Source of the DNA: Spirochaetales bacterium
Lineage (GTDB): Bacteria; Spirochaetota; Spirochaetia; UBA9216
Reading direction: 5' to 3'
Assembly: GCA_016342585.1 (NCBI GenBank)
Contig: JAEINK010000038.1
Location: 1 to 50,232 of the forward strand
DNA length: 50,232 nucleotides
In this document: positions 32,549 to 42,098 of the stretch, in pieces
Position numbering within the stretch: position 1 is the stretch's first letter
Layout: the number at the start of each line of letters is the position of its first letter
The notes under the pieces: generated by a model
Databases searched by the model: none
Told to the model about the DNA's origin: nothing
Seen by the model: the letters and a program-made list of their open reading frames with translations, nothing else
Program-made: the position numbers and the translations under genes

Positions 32549-32992
32549 TTATAGATTATAAGGGACTCGGAATTCGAAAGTCTGATAGGCAATGTAGGTC
32601 TCAACTTCAACAACCTCTTCAATCTTGATGACCTCCTGGGTATAGAACTCGATCAAACCGAATTCAGGACCTAGGAGTACCTGAACGAAGAGATCATAAC
32701 GTCCCGTTATGACACTGACATTTATCACACCATATAACTTACTCATTCGTTTTGCCACAGTGGCCAGATCCATAGTATTGAGCTTGACTCCAATTATGGC
32801 CAACTGATGCCCAGGTAGAGACTGGGGATCAACTAAGCCGGTAATATCAAGGACTCCCTCTTCCGTAAGTTTATTAACCCTGGCCCTCACTGTATTTTCG
32901 GTAATGGAAAGACTGTCCGCTATTGCCTTGAAAGATTTTCTTCCATCCTTTAAATGTTTTATAATGGAAATGTTGGTTTCATCAATCTTCAT
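32549..32992 (-). CDS. Lrp/AsnC-family transcriptional regulator
   Basis: A 147-residue Lrp protein: winged helix (DGRKSFKAIADSLSITENTV and RARVNKL) followed by a RAM domain (IIGVKLNTMD, YDLFVQVLLG). The family responds to amino acids or related metabolites and often acts on neighbouring genes. A sigma-70-type promoter lies 48 bp upstream. The next gene downstream is the flavoprotein, 86 bp away. Confidence 0.88.
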   Translation of the reverse strand: MKIDETNISIIKHLKDGRKSFKAIADSLSITENTVRARVNKLTEEGVLDITGLVDPQSLPGHQLAIIGVKLNTMDLATVAKRMSKLYGVINVSVITGRYDLFVQVLLGPEFGLIEFYTQEVIKIEEVVEVETYIAYQTFEFRVPYNL

Positions 32993-33039
32993 GGTTAATA
33001 ACCCTTTATGTAAATTGCTGTATAAGTAAGCTAAGAATT

Positions 33040-33068
33040 ATTTTAATTTATTCTTTCCGCAAATACAA
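33040..33068 (-). promoter_or_regulatory. Sigma-70-type promoter of the Lrp gene
   Basis: On the minus strand TTGTAT (33068-33063) and TAAAAT (33045-33040) are separated by 17 bp. Confidence 0.5.
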
Positions 33069-33085
33069 CAAAAATAACTGAGGAA

Positions 33086-33149
33086 AACAAAAAAAAAGAC
33101 CTACAGAACACGTAATCCATGAAAATGGACTATTTGGCTGTAAGTCTTT
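33086..33149 (-). terminator. Rho-independent terminator after rpsU
   Basis: On the minus strand AAAGACTTACAG pairs with CTGTAGGTCTTT (one wobble), with an inner TCCAT/ATGGA stem, and is followed by a run of Ts (33094 downward). It ends the recO-recJ-peptidase-rpsU transcript. Confidence 0.8.
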
Positions 33150-33170
33150 GCTATTCCGGGAAAACTATTT

Positions 33171-33380
33171 CTAGTAACTTTTGCCGGCCTGAAGCTTTCG
33201 AATCTTCTTCATCTGCTTCCGCTGCATTGCTTTCTTCTTCCGGTTATTTATGGTTGAAGGTTTTTCGAAGTATTCTCGTTTTTTCCATTCGCGAATAATC
33301 CCTTCTTTTTCAACCATTCTCTTAAAACGCTTAATGGCCTTCTCTAAAGGTTCGCCTTCGTCAATTCGTACCTGAGCGAT
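33171..33380 (-). CDS. rpsU: 30S ribosomal protein bS21, apparent ATC start
   Basis: A 69-residue bS21: the frame reads [11 protein letters not shown] then [20 protein letters not shown] and [12 protein letters not shown], with a basic tail. bS21 normally begins Met-Ala-x-Val, so the ATC at 33380-33378 occupies the initiator position. The preceding in-frame codons are TGT TCT after TGA, and no ATG, GTG or TTG lies in frame near it. AGAGGGGG lies about 9 bp upstream, at usable spacing. An out-of-frame ATG at 33387 opens an 8-codon overlapping ORF. It lies 22 bp after the M23 peptidase gene and is probably cotranscribed. Confidence 0.85.
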   Translation of the reverse strand: MAQVRIDEGEPLEKAIKRFKRMVEKEGIIREWKKREYFEKPSTINNRKKKAMQRKQMKKIRKLQAGKSY

Positions 33381-33402
33381 AGAACATCACCCCCTCTTTT
33401 GT

Positions 33403-34353
33403 TTATAGTGATTCTATAATACTGAAAATAGCGCTTTTGTCAATAAGAGAGGCCTCGATCAAGGAATCAGGTGCTACAGAAATACCGTTAACCCTCACTT
33501 CCCAGTGAAGGTGAGCCCCGGTAACCAGACCTGTTGCACCAATGGTTCCTATAAGCTGACTCTGTTCAACCATTTCCCCCTCTTCAACAAACCGGTTTGT
33601 AAGATGATAGTAGGAAGAGTACACACCGGGGAGGTGTTCGATGACCAAGGTCTCCCCTGTAAGGATCCTCACCCCGGAAAAAGCAACCCGGCCCCGACCG
33701 GCAGCCTCAACGGATGTTCCGGGAATTCCTGAAAAATCAATACCATGATGTATAGAGGAGGAGACGTTTCCATCTGTATAGATAAAACTTCTACGATCAC
33801 CATAAAAACTTGTTCTTCTTAAATCTGCACTCACAGGAAGAATAAATCGATCTTCAAGAAAGAGGTCTTCCGGATTAAAAGTAGTTAAAATTCCATACAG
33901 GATTCGCCACTGCCTGGCCTTTTCAGGATCTGCACCCTGCCGCAAATCCGACATGGCTGTATTTAAAGGGATATCTTCATGTATAAAATTAAAAGATGTA
34001 ATATTTACACCCCGCGACTCACTCAGATCCTCCTCTGGTATATCCAACGGAGATTCAAAATCAAATTTCACCCGCCCCTCACCTGTGGGAATAGTTGAGG
34101 GAACCCCAAGAATAATTAACCCCACCCATGGATTACCCTCTCCACGCTTATAAAGTGTGAAGGAGTCCCCCGAAGTGTAACTCTTGCCCTCAACCTCAAG
34201 ATCACAGCTGATACGGCCCTGCGGGGCCTCTTCATCCCAGAGAAGCACCCTGAGGACCTCACCTTGTGCAGTTTCATCAGGTAAATAGATTGATAACGAA
34301 AATAGAGGAACCATTCCCAGGCTTAGGAGGAAAATAGCCGTTATTTTTTTCAT
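33403..34353 (-). CDS. M23-family (LytM-type) peptidase
   Basis: A 316-residue exported protein with a signal peptide (MVPLFSLSI), a beta-rich N-terminal domain and a C-terminal M23 peptidase. HHGIDFSG provides one His and the Asp, and GAHLHWEVRVNG provides the HxH, so the zinc ligands are intact. SSYYHLTNRF is the usual middle strand. It would cleave peptidoglycan cross-links in the periplasm, or activate a hydrolase if catalysis is weak. Its start overlaps the recJ stop by 4 bp. rpsU follows. Confidence 0.85.
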   Translation of the reverse strand: MKKITAIFLLSLGMVPLFSLSIYLPDETAQGEVLRVLLWDEEAPQGRISCDLEVEGKSYTSGDSFTLYKRGEGNPWVGLIILGVPSTIPTGEGRVKFDFESPLDIPEEDLSESRGVNITSFNFIHEDIPLNTAMSDLRQGADPEKARQWRILYGILTTFNPEDLFLEDRFILPVSADLRRTSFYGDRRSFIYTDGNVSSSIHHGIDFSGIPGTSVEAAGRGRVAFSGVRILTGETLVIEHLPGVYSSYYHLTNRFVEEGEMVEQSQLIGTIGATGLVTGAHLHWEVRVNGISVAPDSLIEASLIDKSAIFSIIESL

Positions 34354-36458
34354 TTTTTTATGTCCATCACTGTAAGTTGTATACTTTCTCTGTTCTGATA
34401 ATAGTTTCTACCCATCCGGAAGACAACATCCACCTTGTCTCCAAGATTAAACTCCCGGGCCAGTTTTTCGGCCCCGTTCCAATATATGGCAGGCCATTTA
34501 TGGGCCCCGGAATCCAACAGAAGCTTAAGATGCTGTGATTCTGTTTTTCCTACAACCTTGGCCTCCTGAATCGAGACGCCACGAGCTAAAAAGATGAGGG
34601 GAGGATTCCGCTCACCATAGGGTTCCATTCGTTCAACTATGTCCAAAAGCCCGGGGTTAAGGTGCTCGGGTCTTAATTCAGCATCGATTTCGATCTTTTC
34701 TTCCGGTATTTCCTGCTGTTTCAGCTCACCAATCATCCCTTTCAACCGTTTCTGGAACTCTGGCAACTTCTCCGGTATGAGACTGAAACCTGCGGCATAA
34801 TCATGACCACCATAATCTATAAAGAGGTCAGAAGCTTTACCAAGGAAGTTTTTGGCATTAAAACCTTTAAAACTCCTCATGGATCCCACAGCCTTGTTCT
34901 CTAAAAGCGAGAGGGCAATCGAGGGTACGCCGAAGAATTTTACCAGTCTTGAAGCAATGATCCCGGTTATTCCCCGTTTCAGGTCTTTATCCGCGATGAA
35001 GACCAGTTTGGAATCATTATCCTGAAAAGATCTTTTCGCTTTAGGTAAGATTCGATCCCAACTCTTTTCACCAAGCTTCTTCCGGGCTTTATTCAGATCC
35101 ACAACCTCATCAGCAAGTTTAATCATGACATTTGAATCGGTTGACAGAAACAGTTCGGCCGCTTTTTCGGGAACACCCATCCGTCCTGTGGCATTGATAA
35201 CAGGCGTTATCTGCCAGCCCACATCTGTGGTCCCCAGCACCTTACCGGTCAGGTTCTGCCTGACCATGAGCTCGGTTAAAGGGGGTCGCACCCGTGAATT
35301 CAGGACGGTCATACCCTGTTTAATAAGGATCCTGTTTTCATTTCGCAAGGGCATTAAATCCGCAAGGGTCCCCAGAGCAACAAGGTCAAGTTCCTTTCGA
35401 TATTCATCGGTAAGACCCCGCTCCTTCCTGAAAACATAGGAGGTAAAGAGGCTTATAAGGGTATCAAGTTCACTTAATGGTGTACTGCTGTATCTTGCCA
35501 CCCTGCTTTTCTCTCTTAATTTCAGGAGACTTTTACCTTCAAGTGCCGGAAAGAGTGACCAGATTTCCGGACCGATATCCGTGAGGTTTATCTCCGTATT
35601 CTGACCAAAAATCTGCCTGAGCATGCCGGTCTGGGCCTTTGTCTGGTAGACAAGGACCTGGTTGGCAAAAAAGGCTGGCAGTCTGGTTCTTGATACATCG
35701 ACAATCCCCGGAACAAGGGTTTCACGGATCCTTTCCACCTCAACCAGGTTAACCAGCCGTACTCCTTCAAGAATGAAAGCGTCGTTGGCCGGGACGATGT
35801 TCATAAGACAGACCGACTGATTATAAAAATCGGTTCTGGAAAACCTAAGAGCCCAGATGACCTTGGAGACAACGCCGCATCCCGCAAGGTCCCGAAAAGG
35901 GTATCCCGAATCATCCATCTTTGGATTGAGGATAGCATAGGCAGGTGGAAGCTCCTCAGGAGGATTATGATGATCGATAATAATCGTATCCAATCCAAGG
36001 GAAGCGGCATATTTAATCTCTTCAATATTGGATATTCCGCAATCCACAGTGATAAAGAGACTACCGTCTACCGCTGAAAACTCATCGACAGCCGCCTTCG
36101 TAAGACCATAGGGTTCATCACCACTGGGCAATCCCCAGCTGACATCCACACCAAGTTCGGTAAGGGCATTAACCATGAGAACCGTGGATGTTATCCCATC
36201 GGCGTCCCTGTCTCCGAAAATCTTTACCTTTTCACCCTCTTCGGCGGCGGCAGTAATCCGTTCGACGACATCTTCCATTTCAACAAAATCAAAGGGATTA
36301 TTAAGGAAACGAAGATCTTTTTCCAGAAAAAACTGAATATCTCCCGGTTCTGTGATCTCACGCCTTAATAGAATGGAGGCGGTTATCAGATCTATTTCAT
36401 AACGTGCTGCCATAGCACGGACATCATCGGCTTTAAGCTCTTTTTTATTCCACTTCAT
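34350..36458 (-). CDS. recJ: Single-stranded-DNA exonuclease RecJ
   Basis: A 702-residue DHH phosphoesterase. Motif I is DRDADG (83-88; DxDADG in most relatives), DHH is at 162-164 (IIIDHHNPP), and the DHHA1 domain has the GGHDYAAGFS motif. A C-terminal OB-like region follows (GERNPPLIFLARGVSIQEA). It degrades 5' ends of single-stranded DNA in repair and recombination. At 702 residues it is longer than E. coli RecJ, within the range seen in other phyla. Overlaps the peptidase gene by 4 bp; recO lies 56 bp upstream. Confidence 0.9.
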   Translation of the reverse strand: MKWNKKELKADDVRAMAARYEIDLITASILLRREITEPGDIQFFLEKDLRFLNNPFDFVEMEDVVERITAAAEEGEKVKIFGDRDADGITSTVLMVNALTELGVDVSWGLPSGDEPYGLTKAAVDEFSAVDGSLFITVDCGISNIEEIKYAASLGLDTIIIDHHNPPEELPPAYAILNPKMDDSGYPFRDLAGCGVVSKVIWALRFSRTDFYNQSVCLMNIVPANDAFILEGVRLVNLVEVERIRETLVPGIVDVSRTRLPAFFANQVLVYQTKAQTGMLRQIFGQNTEINLTDIGPEIWSLFPALEGKSLLKLREKSRVARYSSTPLSELDTLISLFTSYVFRKERGLTDEYRKELDLVALGTLADLMPLRNENRILIKQGMTVLNSRVRPPLTELMVRQNLTGKVLGTTDVGWQITPVINATGRMGVPEKAAELFLSTDSNVMIKLADEVVDLNKARKKLGEKSWDRILPKAKRSFQDNDSKLVFIADKDLKRGITGIIASRLVKFFGVPSIALSLLENKAVGSMRSFKGFNAKNFLGKASDLFIDYGGHDYAAGFSLIPEKLPEFQKRLKGMIGELKQQEIPEEKIEIDAELRPEHLNPGLLDIVERMEPYGERNPPLIFLARGVSIQEAKVVGKTESQHLKLLLDSGAHKWPAIYWNGAEKLAREFNLGDKVDVVFRMGRNYYQNRESIQLTVMDIKK

Positions 36459-36514
36459 ATTTCATCCTGTATATAATTTAACATGATTAATCTTTTTCGG
36501 ACAGTAGTCCCTGG

Positions 36515-37294
36515 TCACACATCCATAAACTGATGATAATCCTGAGTCTTAAAATGTATATCCATTTCGGAAATCATCATCTCAAGGGGAATACTCTCCA
36601 AAGTTGTAAGGTCACCCTGTGGAGGAATGATTTTGATACTGGATAGAATATCCAACCCCTGAGTTCGGCTTAGATATTTAGCCGCACCGGGAGAGAGACT
36701 CTGTCTCTCATTAAATACACTCCGCCTTTTACAATTTTCGCAGAGAAAACCGATTTCACGGGAAGAGTATATGAGGGTTTCCCCCTCATCCAGTCCCCGC
36801 CCACAGGAGGAACAGGATGAAAAATCCATACTTAAACCGGAGAGAGCCAGGAATCTCCATAAAAACTGAATATTCAGATAGGGCAATTTCCTGGTTTCAA
36901 TGGTTTCCAAGACTTCCAGGGCTTTTAAAAGTAAAAAATAGACTCTCTCCCCCTCTTCAAACCCGGCTCCAGCCCCCCGGGTTCTTATCATAAGCTCACT
37001 CCAGAGGGACGCCAGGTATATCTTTGGAAGAACAAGTCTGAGATTTTCGAATGAATTAATTATCTCTCCATCGGAAATTTTATAGGTATCTTTCACCGGG
37101 TCATGATACAGCAAAAAAGCCACCCGTCGAAAAGGTTCGGTCCCCCCGGCCATGCGGCTCTTCCCCTTGTATCCCCCGTGAAGTACGGCATTAAAAACGC
37201 CTCCTTCCCGGGAAAGGATCGTCACATCTTTGTGAAACTCCATAAACCTTCGACTGTGGAGAGTAATACCCTCAACCCTGATGTTTCTTCCCAT
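36515..37294 (-). CDS. recO: DNA repair protein RecO
   Basis: A 259-residue RecO. It has an N-terminal OB-like segment (EGITLHSRRFMEFHKDVTIL; FNAVLHGGYKGKSR), a helical middle and a zinc site CSSCGRGL ... FLCENCKRR. RecO loads RecA on SSB-coated DNA with RecR. First gene of the minus-strand repair group, divergent from lon. Confidence 0.85.
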   Translation of the reverse strand: MGRNIRVEGITLHSRRFMEFHKDVTILSREGGVFNAVLHGGYKGKSRMAGGTEPFRRVAFLLYHDPVKDTYKISDGEIINSFENLRLVLPKIYLASLWSELMIRTRGAGAGFEEGERVYFLLLKALEVLETIETRKLPYLNIQFLWRFLALSGLSMDFSSCSSCGRGLDEGETLIYSSREIGFLCENCKRRSVFNERQSLSPGAAKYLSRTQGLDILSSIKIIPPQGDLTTLESIPLEMMISEMDIHFKTQDYHQFMDV

Positions 37295-37316
37295 GAAAGA
37301 ACTATAGTTAAAAATC

Positions 37317-37345
37317 TTGAAACTGAACAGTATTCTTATTACATT
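37317..37345 (+). promoter_or_regulatory. Sigma-70-type promoter of lon
   Basis: TTGAAA (37317-37322) and TACATT (37340-37345) are separated by 17 bp, giving a leader of about 30 bases. No heat-shock operator is recognised. Confidence 0.5.
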
Positions 37346-37381
37346 AAGGGAGTAGTTTAATGAATGTTAGAAGGAAATACC

Positions 37382-39721
37382 ATGACAGATAAACAGCTTA
37401 TACCGGCAGATTTAATACTGCCAGAGACACTCAACATCATACCAATCATGGGAAATCCAGTTTTTCCCGGTATTTTTACACCGATGATGATTGAGTCCGC
37501 CAAAGACATCGAAATTGTTGATAAAGCCCTGGCTTCCGATTCAATTTTGGGATTATTACTTCTGAAAAATGATGAAACACAGAAACCTGAAGCGGATGAT
37601 CTTTACAGGGTCGGGACACTGGCAAGAATCGTAAAGAAGATAAACCTCCCGGACGGCGGGATTAATATTTTTATTTCTACTCTTAAAAGATTTGAAGTCC
37701 AAAAATTTTTAACAGACACACCACCTATTACGGCACAGGTAAAATACCTGGATGATAAAAAGCCGGGTTCCATTGAAGTTAAAGCCCTCACCCGTTCACT
37801 GATTTCAGAGATGAAACAGCTTTCAGAAGGAAATCCCCTCTTCTCTGAGGAGATGAGGCTGAATATGGTCAACATTGATCAACCGGGGAAAATCGCTGAT
37901 TTCATCATATCCATTCTCAGTATAGACAGGCATCAGCAGCAGCAGGTCCTCGAAGAGCTGGATATACAGAACAGGATGGAAAAAGTTCTGGTTCATATTA
38001 AAAAGGAACAGGAACTTCTTAAAATTCAAAAGAAGGTTCAGAATAACATTAATGAAAAGATAGAAAAGAACCAGCGGGACTATTTTCTCAAGGAAGAGCT
38101 CAAAGCCATTAAAAACGAATTAGGAATGCCCACGGACTCAAAGGCGGGAGAGTATCAAAGGTTTAAAACCGCGATTTCAAAACTCGATCTTGAAGGAGAA
38201 GTAAAGGAACAGGTTGAACAGGAACTTGAAAAGTTTTCCCTCATGGATCCTAATGCTTCCGAGTTTGTCGTAACCAGAAACTACCTTGATACGATTGTCT
38301 CCCTACCCTGGGAAGAACCAATCCCTGAAAATTTCGATATGGTTGAAGCTCAGAAGATCCTGGATGATGATCACTATGGTCTTGAAGATGTAAAGGAGCG
38401 GATCCTTGAATATCTTGCCGTGAGGAAACTTAAAAAAGATACAAAGGGATCGATAATCTGTCTTGTCGGTGCCCCGGGTGTCGGAAAAACCTCGGTAGGG
38501 AAATCCATCGCCAAGGCCCTGAATAAGAAATTCTTCCGTTTTTCAGTTGGTGGAATGCGAGATGAGGCGGAAATAAAAGGACACCGAAGGACCTATGTGG
38601 GTGCCATGCCCGGGAAAATTATGCAGGGCCTGAAAATAGTAAAAACAAAAGATCCTGTTTTCATGATTGACGAGATCGATAAACTGGGAACCTCCTATCA
38701 AGGAGATCCATCGTCTGCCCTTCTGGAAGTTTTAGATCCGGAACAGAATGTGGCCTTCAGGGATCACTATCTGGATCTTCCCTTTGATATTTCCCATATT
38801 CTGTTTATTGCAACAGCCAACTCCCTGGATTCCATACCCAGACCACTCCTGGATCGTATGGAGATTATCCGTCTTTCGGGTTATATCGAACAGGAAAAGA
38901 TTGCCATAGCCAAAAAGTATCTCATCCCTAAAAGCCTTGAAAGATCAGGACTTAAAAAGAAAGAGGTAAAATACCCGGCGAAAACCCTTTCATCCATTGC
39001 AACCCAGTATGCCCGGGAAGCCGGGATGAGAAATTATGAGAAGGCCCTGGATAAAATCCACCGAAAAATAGCCAAGAAAATAGTTCTCCATGAGGAGAAA
39101 GCACCTTTCACTGTCAGTCCGGACACGTTGAATGGTTACCTCGGACAGCCGGTCTTCCGAGAGGATGAGATAAAGGCCGCCTCAATTCCAGGAACGGCCA
39201 TAGGTCTTGCCTGGACAAATTTTGGCGGGGATACACTTGTTATTGAGGCAGTCAATAATCCCGGCAAGGGAGGATTACAGCTCACGGGCCAGATGGGAGA
39301 TGTAATGAAAGAGTCGGCCTCAATCGCCTACACTTATGTGCGGCATATTGCCGCAAGGTATGGTATTGATGAATCTTATTTTGAGAAAAACGCTATTCAT
39401 CTTCATATTCCAGAGGGGGCGACTCCCAAGGATGGCCCCTCAGCGGGTATCACCATGGCCTCCTGTCTCCTGTCGCTACTCCGGGGAAAACCCCTTAAGA
39501 AAAACCTGGCCATGACGGGAGAACTTTCACTGGTGGGTAATGTAATGCCGATTGGGGGTCTGAAAGAGAAAACCATTGCCGCCAGGAGAAACAAAATTAA
39601 AACTATTCTCATTCCCGGGGCAAACCTGAAGGATCTTGATGAAATTCCCGATAATGTTAAAAAAGGAATCACCTTCCACGCTGTAGAAACGATGGAAGAT
39701 GTCCTGGAGAAGATATTTTAG
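37382..39721 (+). CDS. lon: ATP-dependent Lon protease
   Basis: A 779-residue Lon. N-terminal substrate domain LNIIPIMGNPVFPGIF, central coiled-coil (EKNQRDYFLKEELKAIKNEL), Walker A GAPGVGKTS (about 362-370), Walker B VFMIDEID, and the Ser-Lys dyad S687 in PKDGPSAGITMA and K730 in GGLKEKT. The start at 37382 has GAAGGAA 7 bp upstream; an in-frame ATG six codons earlier (37364) and an out-of-frame 10-codon ORF (37360-37392) also lie in the leader. It degrades misfolded and regulatory proteins. The CapA-like gene begins at the next base after the stop. Confidence 0.95.
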   Translation: MTDKQLIPADLILPETLNIIPIMGNPVFPGIFTPMMIESAKDIEIVDKALASDSILGLLLLKNDETQKPEADDLYRVGTLARIVKKINLPDGGINIFISTLKRFEVQKFLTDTPPITAQVKYLDDKKPGSIEVKALTRSLISEMKQLSEGNPLFSEEMRLNMVNIDQPGKIADFIISILSIDRHQQQQVLEELDIQNRMEKVLVHIKKEQELLKIQKKVQNNINEKIEKNQRDYFLKEELKAIKNELGMPTDSKAGEYQRFKTAISKLDLEGEVKEQVEQELEKFSLMDPNASEFVVTRNYLDTIVSLPWEEPIPENFDMVEAQKILDDDHYGLEDVKERILEYLAVRKLKKDTKGSIICLVGAPGVGKTSVGKSIAKALNKKFFRFSVGGMRDEAEIKGHRRTYVGAMPGKIMQGLKIVKTKDPVFMIDEIDKLGTSYQGDPSSALLEVLDPEQNVAFRDHYLDLPFDISHILFIATANSLDSIPRPLLDRMEIIRLSGYIEQEKIAIAKKYLIPKSLERSGLKKKEVKYPAKTLSSIATQYAREAGMRNYEKALDKIHRKIAKKIVLHEEKAPFTVSPDTLNGYLGQPVFREDEIKAASIPGTAIGLAWTNFGGDTLVIEAVNNPGKGGLQLTGQMGDVMKESASIAYTYVRHIAARYGIDESYFEKNAIHLHIPEGATPKDGPSAGITMASCLLSLLRGKPLKKNLAMTGELSLVGNVMPIGGLKEKTIAARRNKIKTILIPGANLKDLDEIPDNVKKGITFHAVETMEDVLEKIF

Positions 39722-40999
39722 ATGATATTTTTCAAACAGCCGAAGCTGTCACCACCGCGATTGCCTTCGGGCATAAAAAAATTAATAGCTAAGGTGTTAA
39801 TAGGAATTTTCCTGATATTTATCATACCGGGAGCGCTTCTATCAGCTCAGAACTCTCACGATCTAAGCTCTTCAGGAATAAATGCCTCTGATATTCAAAA
39901 AGAGGAGCTTATACTGACCTTCACCGGCGATCTCATGGCCCACTCCATAAATTATCGTATGACTGATTATTCGGACATCTATGCTCGTGTTAAGGATATT
40001 TTTCTAAAGGATGATCTGACCTTCACCAATGCCGAGTTTCCTATGGATCCCGAAAAACCCATGGCAAGTTTTCCCAGTTTCAACATCCATCCGATATACC
40101 TCCGGGCTTTTGTTGATGCAGGACTCGATGCCTTCTCTATTGCCAATAATCACTCGGGTGATATCGGCCTTGAATCCTTAAAGGCCACTTTTAGAGCCGC
40201 CGGGACCTTGGCGGAAGATGTCCGAAATGAGTTAAACCGTGAACTTTACTACTCCGGGGTTTCCGATGTTCCCCAGGATGAGTATACGATTACCGAGATT
40301 AATAAAAATGGATGGAAAATCGGGTTTCTTGCTGTAACGCAAAAGAGCAACAATCCTATGGATTCCCGATATCTCTATCAGGTTGATTATAATAAACGAG
40401 AAGAACGAGAATCATTTCTCCAATGGCTGGCTGTAAAGACGGATGCTTATGATCTTTTTATTATCTCCTATCATGGGGGAGTTGAATATAATTTCATTCC
40501 GGTTCAGCCGAAGCGTGACTTTTTCCATGCCCTGCTTGATGCGGGAGTGGATATTGTCTGGGGCCAACATCCTCATGTTATCCAGGAGATCGAAGTTGTT
40601 GAATCAAAAACCAGCCAGGGGGTCATCCTCTACTCCCTGGGAAATTTTCTATCCGGCCAGGGAAGAATAATTGATGAGGTTCTGCCCGAAGAGGAGTGGT
40701 CCTATACCGGAGATTCTGCGGCAATTCAACTGGTGATCGGTGCACTGGGGACCCAGGAGACGATGGATGATTCATCCCTCCAGAGTAAAAGGGGGGGGAT
40801 TTCAGTGCGAAATATAATACCAATTCCCATGGCCAATTATATAACCCCCAACAGGGAGGTCATTATCTACCCGCTGGAAGATCTAGTTTTACACCCCCTT
40901 CCCTCGCCCTGGGATGAGTTTTACAGGGTAAGAAGCAGGATTATGAGTGGATATTTCCGGAATAATATTAAAAGGGTGTCGTCTCAGAAGCGGAATTAG
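39722..40999 (+). CDS. CapA/PGA-cap-type metallophosphoesterase-like protein
   Basis: A 425-residue protein with an N-terminal membrane helix/signal (VLIGIFLIFIIPGALLSAQ) and a domain matching the CapA family: LTFTGDLMAHS, FTNAEFPM, AFSIANNHSGDIG, IISYHGGVEY and WGQHPHVIQEIE, YSLGNFLSGQ. The family is tied to poly-gamma-glutamate or capsule synthesis, but related proteins have other roles, so the substrate is uncertain. The ATG directly follows the lon TAG, implying coupled translation. The 3' end overlaps the convergent next gene by 32 bp. Confidence 0.8.
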   Translation: MIFFKQPKLSPPRLPSGIKKLIAKVLIGIFLIFIIPGALLSAQNSHDLSSSGINASDIQKEELILTFTGDLMAHSINYRMTDYSDIYARVKDIFLKDDLTFTNAEFPMDPEKPMASFPSFNIHPIYLRAFVDAGLDAFSIANNHSGDIGLESLKATFRAAGTLAEDVRNELNRELYYSGVSDVPQDEYTITEINKNGWKIGFLAVTQKSNNPMDSRYLYQVDYNKREERESFLQWLAVKTDAYDLFIISYHGGVEYNFIPVQPKRDFFHALLDAGVDIVWGQHPHVIQEIEVVESKTSQGVILYSLGNFLSGQGRIIDEVLPEEEWSYTGDSAAIQLVIGALGTQETMDDSSLQSKRGGISVRNIIPIPMANYITPNREVIIYPLEDLVLHPLPSPWDEFYRVRSRIMSGYFRNNIKRVSSQKRN

Positions 41000-42005
41000 A
41001 TTCAGGGTCACTATCGATATCAATGTTACCATTGCCCCCATTGGTTACGCCAACGGGAGTTTGAGTTTCTATCGAATCTTCGGAATCAACAGTATCTTCG
41101 ATGTTGGTTTCGAAATCGATATTGGCTTCGGCTTCGGGGAGAGACTCTCTATATGTGTAATTTCTGATATACCTTGATACCGGTCGAAAATAATTCCCAA
41201 CCCGGCCTGGGATCATCTCACCAATCTGTTTTTCAATCCACAATCCCCTTTCATTTTCCCTGTAATAGAAATTCACCTCACGGAGTCTGTCTCCCGAAAC
41301 ATCGAAATACTCTTCAAGATCAACCCTGCCATCATTGCTATAACCAAAGCGGGTAATGGAAACAAGCTCCTTATTCACATCAAATTTCTTTTTTACAGCA
41401 AGCCTGTTTTCGGAATCCCATTCAAACTCGTCATACCAGCGAATGTTTTCATCCAACCCACCCCCTTCGGCAGAGACAACCCGGCCGGCCTCATCATAGC
41501 TGAATTTTTTCACCCACACGACCACATCCTTCCAGTATCGATCTATCTTCGTAACAACACTCAAACGATTAAATTCGTCATAGGTATATTCAAATCTCCA
41601 GCCATATTTTCCTGTGGTGTATACTCTTGCCACTGAAAAAAGCCGCCCCTGATTATCCCAGACATAATATTCACTATCCGGTATCCGGGCATCGGGATGA
41701 TGAAACTCTTTTAATGAAAGCCTTCCCGCATCATCATAAAAATAAAGGATTTTACTCCCTTCTTTACCATTTTCATCGTAGAAGGTTTCCGATTCAACAA
41801 CGCCCCCCCTGCTGAATTCCGAAATTCGGGAATATTCGAATCCCGCATCAGACCACCCTTCTTCATGAATGGTGGATATAAGCCGAAGAGTCTCGGATGA
41901 AAATTCAGACCTGACCAGGCCTGGAAAATTTATTACCTGTGCGGAAAGGGAGAAATACGTAAAAAAAAGAGTGATAGTTAGATACAGTAGATGCCTTATT
42001 CTCAT
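40968..42005 (-). CDS. Exported YD/RHS-repeat-like protein
   Basis: A 345-residue protein with a signal peptide (YLTITLFFTYFSLSAQ). The body is tyrosine/aspartate-rich with imperfect repeats of the form Y-D-E-x-G-R-L (FYDDAGRLSLKE; WDNQGRLFSVAR; YDEFNRLSVVT; YDEAGRVVSAEG; YSNDGRVDLEEY), as in YD-repeat/RHS beta-structures. The tail is acidic, low complexity. The start ATG at 42005 is preferred to the one 13 codons earlier because the signal peptide follows directly. Likely periplasmic or surface. Function unknown. Confidence 0.7.
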   Translation of the reverse strand: MRIRHLLYLTITLFFTYFSLSAQVINFPGLVRSEFSSETLRLISTIHEEGWSDAGFEYSRISEFSRGGVVESETFYDENGKEGSKILYFYDDAGRLSLKEFHHPDARIPDSEYYVWDNQGRLFSVARVYTTGKYGWRFEYTYDEFNRLSVVTKIDRYWKDVVVWVKKFSYDEAGRVVSAEGGGLDENIRWYDEFEWDSENRLAVKKKFDVNKELVSITRFGYSNDGRVDLEEYFDVSGDRLREVNFYYRENERGLWIEKQIGEMIPGRVGNYFRPVSRYIRNYTYRESLPEAEANIDFETNIEDTVDSEDSIETQTPVGVTNGGNGNIDIDSDPESNSASETTPF

Positions 42006-42098
42006 GATGGTGCAACTATACCCCGTAACATCTTGATCATGCAATGGTTAATTGTTAATCTTCCCCTGCCTCAAAAGGGCTGAAATGAAGGAGTAAAT

